A stretch of DNA of 64,000 nucleotides, from NCBI GenBank assembly GCA_022496805.1, contig CM040100.1, positions 21,977,009 through 22,041,008 of the forward strand, written 5' to 3'. This DNA comes from Pohlia nutans (lineage: Eukaryota > Streptophyta > Bryopsida > Bryales > Mniaceae). Below the pieces are notes generated by a model. The model saw only the letters and a list, made by a program, of their open reading frames with translations, searched no databases and was not told the DNA's origin. Positions 25,413 through 36,101 of this stretch are shown here, piece after piece (position 1 is the first letter of the stretch; each line of letters opens with the position of its first letter). A program made the translations under genes and the position numbers.

Positions 25413-25767
25413 CCTGTCATACAAGAAAAAAAACACAGAAAAAGTGGTGAAAAAACCTCATCAATGTGATGAACATCCAAATGCAGAAAATTGAGTTGCC
25501 CCAATTGGTATAAAATCTAGGACGTGCATAGATCTGAGTGTCTCAAACTGCTCCTGTTCCAGACAGGCATCTTAAACTGCTCCAGTTCCTTGTTGAGAGC
25601 CCTTTCTGAATGTGCCAATTGACCATTGAAGACCGAGAGATGACTTCAGGCAAAGAGAAGACTTGCGTTAATATGTAAACTGTTAAAAAAACAAACATAG
25701 TGTCTGTTTTTACCTGCACTTTAAAGCTTGGTTCATCGTCTTCACCTTACTCTCGTAATCAAGGACC

Positions 25768-25829
25768 AACGGCACCCAACACCAGCGGCACCCAACACCA
25801 GCGGCACCCAACACCAGCGGCACCCAATC
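25768..25829. repeat. 16-bp minisatellite
   Basis: CGGCACCCAACACCAG repeated nearly four times, inside the CACTA element next to the atpC fragment. Confidence 0.85.
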
Positions 25830-25905
25830 CTCAAAACACCGCACAAAGCAAGAATGGCAGAATGAAAGAGACTGCCAGGGCGAGGCAGACTGCCAGAGCG
25901 GTGGC

Positions 25906-26250
25906 CAACTGCTCGTTGACATTGAACAAAACCTTCACGAGATTCTCCGAGAACGGGCGCCCATTCACCATGGCCTCCTGCGCGCAACGCACCTTTGCGG
26001 CGGCTACGAGCTGCATGGCGTCCGTGATCTTCTGCGTGTTCTTCACGGTGGCGATGCGGTCGCGCAAGTCCTTGAGCCTGCCGATGACTACGGCGCTCCC
26101 GCGGCGGGTCACATAGACGCTGCTCTCGGAGCCCGTGAGCATGTTGACGGAGGAGGCGGGGTCGGCGCTGCGCAGGCCCAAGGAGCGCGCGAACAGCCCG
26201 TCGAACGAGGCCAGCTTCAGCGACGAGCCGCACGCGAGCGAGGATACCAT
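25906..26250 (-). pseudogene. atpC: Captured 5' fragment of chloroplast ATP synthase gamma subunit gene
   Basis: Starting at ATG 26250 on the minus strand, about 45 residues resemble a plastid transit peptide (Ser-, Ala- and Leu-rich). These are followed by the conserved gamma-subunit N-terminal helix: [48 protein letters not shown]. Similarity stops there, at what is probably an exon edge, before the rest of the subunit. The complete protein is the rotor shaft of the thylakoid F-type ATP synthase; this fragment has about a quarter of it. It lies wholly inside the CACTA element, so it was transduplicated. Substitutions such as Cys in KVRCAQ suggest it is drifting. It could still be transcribed, but no plastid function is expected. 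Confidence 0.85.
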
Positions 26251-28114
26251 CGCTCAAGGCCGAGATCAAACAGGTCGAAGTAGTGGAAACAACAAGCGCT
26301 GGTTTGGAGCTGCGATGATGCCCTCCCTGTCTGGCAATGCGGAATGGTTGCGAGGGATTTGGTTAGGGCAGAGACACGGCAGTGGTGAGGAATCTGCCAT
26401 CGCCACAGACAGGCTGAGACAAGACAGGTTGAGAACAGGTTGAGATGATAGACTGAGAATAGGGACCCCGCCAACGTGGACCTACGTGGACCCCCGCGGA
26501 CGTGGACCCCATTTGTGAAAATCCCCAAAATACGTGGACCTCCTCTGTGTAAAACTCTGAAATACGTGGACCCCTCACAGAATTTCCGTCTCCGTGATTT
26601 CCGGGTCCCGTGTTTTCCGGGCCAGCGCTCAAAAAAAATGGGGTAAAAAAATTGGGGTCATAGTCATAGTGGCTATATCTGGTAATTACTGACTACGACG
26701 TGGCGTTATTTAATTTCGTCACCCTTTGAAGGGGGTAAAGATAAAGGACGGGGGACTTTACCATATTTTACATTCTCACCTTGATGGTAAATTCGACATT
26801 AAGTTAATGTAAGGTAGTTTCTAATTTCATAAAGTAACACATTCAAATATAGTAGACACTGGAATTTAATAAATGGCATAAACTATAAATGCCCACGTAG
26901 AGTATTGCCAATTTGCCACGTCAGCAGTATATGTTGATAACCTCATGAACATAGGTAGCTCTAAACAATGGTACGAAAGTCAACAGCAATTTTGTAGGTA
27001 TTGTTCAGTGTTTAACAGAAAACTGTAGAAGAAGCCAAGTGGTGACCGCCACTACCCGCAACAACAAAAATCTGTTGAATTTCTGTTGATCTGGTCACAG
27101 TTTTCTAGTAGTGACACTACGGAGGCTATCCATAAAACTATGGATAGCACACAAGTAGCCTCTCTTTGGTTCCATCGACAATGCGGAACTAAGCACAATG
27201 GTAGTGCGAACGTGCAATGCACTAACCCCATTGTCTACTGTAAGTTTTTAAACAAAACTATTCCCATTGGAGGCCACTACGTTGAATTCGCATCTCACAG
27301 GAAGAGCTTAGAGGGGACGTAGCCCCCTACCAAGGAGCAGATCGAAAGTTAGGGATTCAACGACATCAATGCAGCCCTTGTCAACACAGTAGCAGCCATC
27401 ACAACCTCTCAACCTACCCAAGCCAGCATTACAAAGGAAGACATCGAAGCAAGCGTGGAAGCAGCAGTGGACTGTGAAAACAAGAAACTGAAAGAAGAAA
27501 TGCAAAATCGAAATTAAAGCACTGCGAAATGAAGCCAAGGAATACACTAACCACAAACACCTGGAACTCAAGCATAGGATGATTACAATCCAAGAATCAC
27601 TCGCCATTGCCCTGAGCGGAATGCAGGCCATCACAGGTAAGCAATCTATACCAACCTTTGAGTACCAGCCAAACATGGATTGATAGCAAAATTCAGAGGC
27701 AAGCAGAGTTCGAAGAGCTGAACCGCAGCAGGAAGTTCGATCCCTGCTGGAGTGGAGGTAACAGAGGAAGAGAACGCCGCAGTACCCACCGGAGAGCAGT
27801 CGAAACACAAGACAAACAGGGGAGTCGAACTGAAGCTACATGCAGAAGGAGCAGACAGGGACCACACAGCAGTCACAGAAAGGAGGCAGACCACCAGAAG
27901 GAAGGACATGGGTATCAACATACAAGAAGAGGGTATCAAGAACGAAGGGTATGATATCATTACTCTATCTAGAGATAACATACAAATAACATACGGTGTA
28001 GACCTCCTTTATGGACTCAAAAAAGATCGTATTTATATAAGAATACATACATACCCAATACCACTTATAAATCTACACAAGTATACAATCAATACCATGT
28101 ATACTATTTTATAG

Positions 28115-28577
28115 GATTTTTGTACGTATACAAAAGAATTTCCAATACTTGTACAAAAAATTGCAATAAAATAGTATTGAAAAAATACCACATACAACCA
28201 TGTGAACACTTTTCCAAAACTCATGCAAGAAAACGCACTAACTACTAACATACTTCAAAAAAAAAACTACAAAAAATACATAACCAAAATAAAGATAAAA
28301 AATAAGTTAAAAACAAAAACACAAGTGCATATAAAAATACAAAGAAACATAGATATAAAGAGACAACCAAAAAAAACAATAACAACAACATGATCCAACT
28401 CACAACTCAAAGATAACACCACAAGCAAAAAAGACATGAGAAATCTAACAAAAAATATCAACTATAACCATAAAACACTAAAATCAATCAACCTAAAACG
28501 GGCTCGACTTCCCGGCCTCGTCTAAAAAATCCTAAAATGGGCTCGGCCTACCGGCCTCGCCCAAAACCAACAAAGAA
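28115..28577. other. LINE region between ORF1 and ORF2
   Basis: A- and C-rich. Two 39-bp direct repeats (28495-28533 and 28534-28572), each containing GGGCTCG and CCGGCCTCG, stand out as GC-rich islands immediately before the ORF2 start. They may matter for initiating ORF2 translation, but that is a guess. Confidence 0.45.
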
Positions 28578-28652
28578 ATGAACTAAAAACCCACAAAACA
28601 AGAAAATCCCCTTCAAAATATAATAATAATAATAATAACAACTCCAATACAT

Positions 28653-28697
28653 CTATTACTACTCCTATGTGGAGATATAGAAACCAACCCAGGATCC
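28653..28697 (+). other. 2A-like ribosome-skipping motif at ORF2 N-terminus
   Basis: The frame reads LLLLLCGDIETNPGS immediately before Met 28698. The 2A consensus is D-x-E-x-N-P-G followed by Pro; the last residue is Ser (TCC) here, one C to T change from Pro. N-terminal 2A peptides are known from other non-LTR retrotransposons. With Ser in the last position skipping is expected to fail in this copy. Confidence 0.8.
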
Positions 28698-29329
28698 ATG
28701 CCTAACATTCTTGCAACACACCCATCTACACACAAAAGAAGATGTAAAACATATTTCATACCGTGTACAATTAAACTACAACCAGAATACCAACACTCAG
28801 CAAAAAAATTCTCAAACATTATCAACATCACACATCCAAATCACAAAGACACGATTACAGACTACCCACACTTATCAAAATATATTTATCAAAACCTACA
28901 TCACCCAGCACCAAGAATATTATTTGCAATCATCACAACAATCAGCCCAAATTTGGAAACATGTGACCATATGCTAATCCAATTACCAGACCCAGACTGG
29001 ACTACAATACTATTAAATAAAATGGCCTTGCTACAAAATCCACCGGAAAGACACATAAACACCCCACATCCATATACACAATTTAAACAAACAAACCAAA
29101 ACATTATCAACCCGCCCAACACGATTCACAAAGAACTTTACAACTTCATTAGAAATACCAACGAACCATTAATTCTACCCACTATGATTAATAAATTCAC
29201 CTACTTACCAAAAAACCTACTTAAAGAAGCATTAAAATGTAATGACCCACTAAATGAATACTCACACCCTCCCCCACTATTTAATATCCCCTTACCAAGA
29301 GCTCAAGAAATCAGAACCTCAAATTTCAA

Positions 29330-30120
29330 CACACACATCATCACATGGAATGCATCATCGTTAAACACGGCACTACGTAGCCTCCATCAACTAACCTCAA
29401 ACACACCAAATATCCCAGCCATTATCACAATTTAAGAAACTAAATTAACAACAACTAAATTCACAAAATTCATTCAAAACTTATTCCCACAGAACAAACT
29501 AATATTCAGTAACGCACACGCACTAACTAGATGCATGCAACAAAGAATGCAATACACCCCTGCAAGAGGCGGTCTTCTAACCCTTATAAACCAAAAATAC
29601 GCATACCCAGGAAACATCACCAAAATCCCCACTCCAGCAGAAATTTCACCCTACCTCCAAATCATAAAAATACACAACCAACCTCTACAACCATGGTTAA
29701 TACTACACATGTACATGCCGTCATACATAGAAGATATACATTGCATCCCACTAATTCAACAAAACATCACACAACAAATGACAATACGCCCTAACCACAC
29801 CTATATATTATGTGGAGACTTTAATAGGGATATAGCTCTAACTGGACGACAAAACGAACTCAATACTACACCACCACAAACTAAAGATATAGAGTGGCGT
29901 ACATTTACAGATAACCTCCAACTAACATACATTCCCACAAATAGCCCATTCTCTAAACAAGGAGGTCAAAACTACAACCAAACCAGCTTAATAGATGGAT
30001 TCTACATTAGAACATCCAATACCAACCTTTACACATCATCCACAAATAATGACCATAATCTAAATTCAGACCATTCACCAGTAACACTACACATCCCACC
30101 AAATATCCTTTTAGCCAAAC
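29330..30120 (+). other. APE-type endonuclease domain of LINE ORF2
   Basis: The exonuclease-endonuclease-phosphatase fold is shown by ITWNASSL near the start, ETKL after a stop at 29433, ARGGLL, MYMPSY, LCGDFNRD, SLIDGFY and NSDHSPVTL near the end. These are the metal- and phosphate-binding motifs that let such domains nick target DNA. Confidence 0.85.
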
Positions 30121-30999
30121 ACACACCACCCGCACCAAACAGAACTCCAAGAATTCTAAACCTATCCCACAAGATAATATAGAAAAATTTAAAACAAATT
30201 TTTTGAAGAAAATGCAACCCAAATAAGCGAACTTACTAACATTCTAACAAACGAACATCTAACAGATAGACAATGGCAAAATTCTTGTATAACGTTAGAT
30301 CAAATAATACAAGAAACATCAAACAAAATTCAAAATACCTGTAGTGCACCAACACTACCACAACTAACAAACCGCACAAAACAACAAGGAGGCTTCTTAC
30401 CAAGAAAACTACAAAAAAATAGAAGAAATATCTCTCTACATACCATCTAATCAGAAAAGCAATCTACATCATAAAAAACACACCTAATTGGCTAAATCAT
30501 CCAATAATGGAAGAGTTACAAAACCACAATTATACCAAAATCCCACCACCCCCAAACCAAGTACCCAATCAACAAGAATGGATCAAAACAATAGAAGACA
30601 TAGCTAAAACCGCAAACATAGAAGCCCACAAAATCACCACAAAATACACCCAAGAATGCTTCAAAAAAGCCATATCAAAATACAGACAACTATACAAAAA
30701 AAGCCCAAAAAAAGTCAATAAAAAAGTATTAAAAAACCAAGAAACACCCCATTAGACTGCATTATAGACAGACACAATAATATACTCACAAGCCCTGAAG
30801 ACATAGCCAACGAAATACACAGTCAACAATCAACTAATAACAGGCCAATAGTACTAACATGTTACTACCAACCAGAACACCCACCAAAATGCACTTGTGG
30901 AGTGAAACAATACCCATGGCACGACATAGAAGGCTTTATCATAGACCAAAGAGGTGACCCACAAACCCCACTATATAAATACTTTGATCAAAGAACATA

Positions 31000-32200
31000 T
31001 GATATGTGCCTGAAACACTTAGGCAATAACAAAACACTAGGACTAGGCAGAATCCCAAACACAATTTTAAAAAATATGCCAGAAAGTTTTCATAAATTAC
31101 TATATCTATTTTTTACACATTGTTACAAACAAAAGCAAATTCCAGCATCATGGAAACAAGCCTAACCATTCTCCTCTATAAAAAAGGTGATCCAACACAA
31201 CTACCAAATCATAGACCCATAGCACTTGCAAACACAATATACAAATTTTTCACCAGCTCTCTTACATCTATACTTTCAGCATACGGTGAAAAGCATCAAA
31301 TCTTACATGATAGTCAAGAAGGATTCAGAGCAGAAAGAAGTACATCCATACAACTCCAACTCTTAATAGCAGCTCTAGAAGACGCAAGGTTAACAAACAA
31401 CACTTGTTTTGATAAAAGTGCACATAGCCATGTGCACTATTTTTTAGTGCCATGTGCACTGCATTTTTTTTAATTAAAAAGGGAGGGGGGTGGGAGCAAA
31501 CCCACCCCCCTCTAAAATTTGCACTACAATTTTTTTTAATTTTAAGGGGAGGGGGTGAGAGAAAACCCACCCCCCTTATAAAATTTGCACTACATTCCTT
31601 TTAATTTTAAAGAGAGGAGGGTGGGAACATACCCACCCCCTTTAAAATTTGCACTACATATCTTTTTATGTAATGTACATTCAATTTTGGCACTTTATAG
31701 GTAAAAGATGACTAAACTTTCTTCAAAGGTACAAAATTTCAGCATGTGCACTTTTTATATGGCACGTGCACTTTTAACAAAACAAGTGTTAAACCAAGAC
31801 ATATACCTACTCTACATTGACTTCAAAAATGCATTTGGTTCCCTAGATCATGCAAGACTACTAGAGATCATAAAAGACCTCGGTTACCCAGAAGATGCAG
31901 TAACGCTAATATGGAATATCTACTCACAATCCAACACAATATACATCGGAGAACACTTCGGAAAAACAAAACCAATACCGATACAAAGATTTACCATACA
32001 AGGAGATACGCTCAGCCCATATCTATTTCTAATATTTTTAGAACCACTATTGAGATGGCTACAAAGAGGTAAAAACAAATATCCATTTGGAACCTCTAAA
32101 ATGACGATAAGTTTAGCAGCATATGCCGATGACTTAGCAATTATTACAACCAACCTTTAATCAATACAAATTCAACTAAACAAACTAGACAAATACTATG
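31000..32200 (+). other. Reverse transcriptase domain of LINE ORF2 (split by MITE)
   Basis: Motifs in order: NHRPIALANTIYK, EGFRAERST, IYLLYIDFKNAFGS (first catalytic Asp), IQGDTLSPYLF, AAYADDLAII (catalytic Asp pair). The MITE at 31399-31790 lies between the second and third motif. A frameshift near 31143 and a stop at 32158 also interrupt it. Confidence 0.9.
31399..31790. mobile_element. 392-bp MITE inside the LINE reverse transcriptase
   Basis: The ends are inverted copies beginning AACACTTGTTTTG and extending through AAAAGTGCAC. AAAC duplicates flank it (31395-31398 and 31791-31794), and removing the element plus one AAAC restores the reading frame from LTN to QDIYLL. The interior has three ~80-bp tandem units, each ending AAATTTGCACTACA and each with a G-run/C-run hairpin (GGGTGGG against CCCACCC). 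The superfamily is unclear. Confidence 0.9.
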
Positions 32201-33721
32201 AATGGGCAGGAATGGACCTAGGGGTCCCAAAATGTGCCATCACTGGATGCCCTAACCGCTCAAAAACAAAGCAAACACATTTAAAGCACAAATTCAAGCC
32301 CAAAATATCACCTACAGGAACCAACCACTACCAATACTACACCAAAACGAACCATACGTCTATTTAGGAATACAAATAGTACCATCTTTAAAATGGAAAC
32401 TACAAATACACATTACTACAACCAAAGTAATAAACCAATGCAAACAATTAACAAACTGTCCAGCAACAATCAAACAAAAAATCAACATGGTAGACAGTGT
32501 TATTAGAGTAGGAATTGTTTACAGCTTCTATGCAGTCCCATACTCCCTACCAGCTATTAAAAAATTAGACAAAAAAATTATTGGAATCCAAAAAGCCATG
32601 TGTGGACTCCCAAAATGTATAGCAAACATAATAACTCAGCTACCACATGACCTATTCGGACTAGAAGCCTTCTCACTAAAAAATGCTTATCTTAGATGCA
32701 TAGGCGAGCAACTCAGAAATGCACTAAACGACCCGGGAAGACTTAGAACCATATACAAAGGACTATTACAACACATACTAGCAAAACATGGTGGAATAGA
32801 AGACATACCAAGAATCAAACACCATGACTATATCAGATCACCGACCATACAAACGCTATTTCTTATGAAAACGGGTGGTGGAGTACACCTCAAAAGCACA
32901 GAAGAGAACTTTCAACTCCATATGACGGAACTAGAACTAGAATGGAGATCCAAAGCTACAGTTGAACTACCACATCTAGACCCTAAACTATCCCTTAAAC
33001 TTCTACACAAACTACTCACACACAATATTTATAAAATAAAACACATCACCCTCCCCAACGGTACAAACCTAATATCACCAAAAGACTTCAAAATTTACTA
33101 CCAAAATCCAACTAAGCTAGAAAAAAGTGCTTTGAATATAGCAGAACAACTTTTTTGCCATCCAAGATGCACCCAAGAATGTCCAAATCCATGCCATAGA
33201 CACCCACTATCCCGCATGTGCACTCAAAAAAAGATACATATCAAACAACCAAGAAATAACACCAAAAATACCAGAAAATCCCTTACATCCAACAATACCA
33301 CAACAACTATAGCAACCAAATCCACTACTAAATATAAAAGACAATCCTATTAGATACCCCATACACATTATATTAAGTCACAAAACGCATGAAACAAAAG
33401 ACACATATAAAATAACAAAAGATACAACACCTATCTATGCCAATGGACACTTCAAAACAACATAACATATAATAAATGGATACCACAACGTGAACTCTTC
33501 CATTTCACCAACCAACAGTAATAAACCACAACATAAATCTACTCACAAAATATTACACAAAATACCAACATAGATACTATAAAAACATTATAAATGCACA
33601 TTTCACATATGAACAGACCAGAGACACAAGATTCATACCACCACCCACAACAATACCCCTTACACAGATATCCATAAAAGAATGTAATCCTGAAAAAGAC
33701 ATAAACACAAACAAAAATACC

Positions 33722-34573
33722 ATGCAAATACAAAATGAAATAACCCACACATATGAGGACACCGGTAACCATCTCATTACCATTCCTACCATAAGAATAA
33801 AATGGCTATGGCAACAATATAACAAATACAATTACAGCACTCACGGCCTAGTCCCACCTACACAATCATTTGAAACAGAAGTTGTGTGGCTCTATCAAAG
33901 ATATAACTATAAAACCCACAAGAAAGAACCACTAAAAACATCACAATACACTATGCCCTCCGACAGTCTGGACTCCCTCAAAACAACATTTAACATTACC
34001 CACTCCTATTTTTCTTCACCAATAATATGCTCTACAAAAATCACACAATTCTACTTTCTTTTTAAGAGAGACCAAATTTTCGGCTCACTTGGCACAGCCT
34101 TCCAATACAAATGGAAAGGTATTGGATATGCCCATCCAAATAATGAAGAAACAACACAACAAGCAATACACTGGGCACGGCTAGCAGCAAAGCACGACCC
34201 AAATACCATCACCATCTTAACCATAATAGACATTAACTGGTACCAAAACTTTTCACCGCATACTGGACCCTTTCTAGACACACATGTTATTACACATTTT
34301 GCTGCACACACCATCACCTATGACGAACCAACAACACTACCAGAAATCAACAAATCAATAATAGAACCACTTGTAATACACATCTTTTGTATCCACCATC
34401 AAAACCACACCATAGGCACAACTAGCCAAATGGACAGAATAAACACAACAATTGAAAACCTACAAATAACGCAACACTTCGTACAAAAGGCCCCACCTAC
34501 ACCTCTCAATACAAGAGTCAACAAAAGCACCAAGTGGAACAAAATACTATACCCACCATGCACTAACACATAA
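33722..34573 (+). other. PCIF1-like methyltransferase domain in LINE ORF2
   Basis: An uninterrupted 283-codon stretch reads FSSPIICSTKITQFYFLFKR, then DQIFGSLGTAF, YKWKGIGYAHPNNEE, and a helix plus strand ending in NTITILTIID. PCIF1-family adenine-N6 methyltransferases show the same order (F-x-SPL, a Y/F-rich segment, D-x-x-FGS, a G-containing strand then NPPF). At the position of the catalytic NPPF this protein has AHPN, so it may be inactive or use another chemistry. Assignment is from motif order by eye and is tentative. Confidence 0.45.
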
Positions 34574-34639
34574 AACATGAATATAACACCACTACCAAAC
34601 TATGAAATACACACTACACTAAAATTCCTACCACAATAC

Positions 34640-35150
34640 AACTACTACACTGATGGATCCTTTGTACCACCAAAAGAAGCCGATGATGGACACTAGAAAA
34701 AAGAAAAAGTTGGCTATGGAATTTACAACCCATCAAAAGCAGAAGTACAAATATCAAAAAAACTACCACGACTACAAACTAGTTTCATAGCCGAATTAAT
34801 GGCCATACATGAAACACTTACCTTAATCACCACCAAATACTCAATAAACCCGCACACATCTTCACAGACAACCTTGACTGTTTATATGTACTAAACACAC
34901 AACTAAAACACCCAACTCAACATAATAACCATGCCGATAAAACCATACTAATAGATATGGTAGAAATGTTAAAAAGACGCACACAACTCACTACAATATC
35001 CAAGGTTAAAGCACACACCCAAATAAGTGGACATGAGCAAGCTGACCAACTTGCAAAAGAGGAAACAAAAAAACGAGACTACCAATTGCCACCAAATCAT
35101 ATGAATTTGCACACACTACGCCATATTACTTCCAAAAAGATAATTGGCTA
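34640..35150 (+). other. RNase H domain of LINE ORF2
   Basis: YYTDGSF (first Asp), IAELMAIHETL (Glu), FTDNLDCLYVLN (Asp) and SGHEQADQLAKEE (last Asp) are all present, with a stop at 34694 and frameshifts between. It would remove the RNA strand after reverse transcription. Confidence 0.8.
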
Positions 35151-35399
35151 GGACCCAAGAAAAGATCAGGGAAAGGCCCGGTCAGAAGCCTAGAAAAACA
35201 CATCACTAAACATGACCATGAAAACGACCTAGAAATATTGTCAAAACAATTCTCCAAAATTAACAAATGGACAATGAACCCCATGATAGATAATAAGCTA
35301 TCAAACGACTTCTGGACTACCCCAACAATAACAGACTCACAAAAAGCAAACCTGTTAAAATTACGCACCAGCCAATATATGGGCCAAGCCAGAAAACAA

Positions 35400-36101
35400 C
35401 TCTTCTTTGGAATACAAATATTTCCCTCAAAAACATGCCCTATTTGCAATTCACAAGACGCAGACACATGGCTTCATGTACTCCTCCTTTGTAACCAACA
35501 CCACTGTATACATGCCCTTAGAACTAAAAGACATAACAAAGCAATATGGGAATTAAGAAAAATAATCCTATCTTCGAACAAATCAAGATGCTACACTCTC
35601 ATGAATGCAGGCACATTTAATAACAACCCACAAGAGAATATAGTACCCTCATGGCTATTACCATGTACATGTGGACACCAAAGATGTCACTGTAATGCCA
35701 AATTTAAATCAGACATTCTATGCATTAAAGACCTTCCATACCAAAGCCTCCTACCGCTAAACCCCGATGACAATCTCACAATACAATTTATCGAATTCAC
35801 CTACACCAATGACAGATTCTCACCAGAATCAATTGGAAACAAAATACTAAAATATCAACCATTAATTAATAATATCATCCAACAAGGATGGAAAGTAGAT
35901 CCACTCATAGTCATCACAGCTGGAGCTAGAAGTACTACACACGCTCCATCAATGAAACAACTTGAAACTAAGTTCAATCTTTGTGAAACCTCCATAAAAC
36001 GCACATTCAAAGCAATCAACACTATTGCTATACACTATGCTGGATCAATTCTTCTACATAAAAGACGTATTGAAAATAACCAACCAATACCAACAAAATA
36101 A
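35400..36101 (+). other. Zinc knuckle and restriction-like endonuclease of LINE ORF2
   Basis: KTCPICNS with a later H and C form C-x2-C-x9-H-x4-C, followed by KRHNKAIWEL, KFKSDILCI, IQFIEFTYTND and ILKYQPLI. R2-type elements have the same order: CCHC, RHN, K-P-D, a D/E-x-T strand and K-x-x-K-Y. Ser replaces Pro in the K-P-D motif (one C to T change). This frame is intact from 35238 to the stop at 36101. Confidence 0.65.

Larger units (their letters stand above)
23839..27113. mobile_element. CACTA (Pack-CACTA) element carrying host gene fragments
   Basis: The left end is CACTACTAGAGAAAC and the right end is TTTTCTAGTAGTG, with inverted repeats of about 20 bp (TGTGACC shared). The 3-bp duplication ACA lies at 23836-23838 and 27114-27116. 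Removing the element and one ACA rejoins the LINE ORF1 reading frame. Subterminal TGTTGA/TCAACA motifs recur at both ends. No transposase is seen; instead it carries an atpC fragment on the minus strand, a possible second exon, and a 16-bp tandem repeat. Around 26480-26580 a short motif ACGTGGACC repeats five times. Confidence 0.85.
22343..28114 (+). pseudogene. LINE ORF1 (gag-like), interrupted and decayed
   Basis: The coding trace starts at ATG 22343, is interrupted by the CACTA element (23839-27113) and resumes at 27117 in frame across the empty site. The N-terminus is polar and low-complexity. A middle part (about 23100-23670) reads as a compact fold, with hydrophobic strands around DFHVEIHFELY and WSGIIKLHLL, perhaps an RRM-like gag core as in other LINE ORF1 proteins. 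After the insertion site comes a predicted coiled coil (around KKLKEEMQ, then LRNEAKEY in a shifted frame). In-frame stops at 22643, 22736, 23673, 27320 and 27350 can each come from a Gln codon by one C to T change; frameshifts lie near 23040 and 27510. In LINEs, ORF1 protein binds the element RNA. Confidence 0.6.
28578..36101 (+). pseudogene. LINE ORF2: endonuclease, RT, methyltransferase-like, RNase H, RLE
   Basis: ATG 28578 opens a frame of about 2,370 codons once the MITE at 31399-31790 is removed. Order of domains: a 2A-like peptide (28653-28697); APE-type endonuclease (about 29330-30120; TWNASSL, LCGDFNRD, SDHSPV); reverse transcriptase (about 31000-32200; YADD at 32122-32133); a Cys/His cluster (about 33160-33220); a PCIF1-like domain (33722-34573); RNase H (about 34640-35070; TDGS, AELMA, FTDN, HEQAD); zinc knuckle C-x2-C-x9-H-x4-C and restriction-like endonuclease (about 35430-36000). 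Frameshifts lie near 30190, 30440, 30750, 31143, 32250 and in the RNase H part. In-frame stops at 28584, 29433, 32158 and 34694 each fit a Gln codon after one C to T change. In LINEs this protein nicks the target and copies the RNA there. Confidence 0.85.

Noticed and set aside
22643..34696. Stop-codon reassignment (TAA/TAG read as Gln) suggested by the LINE stops
   Set aside because: The 2986-codon RME-8-like gene and the STIG1-like gene are open in the standard code and end in TAA; the LINE also has frameshifts. Decay by C to T change explains it better.
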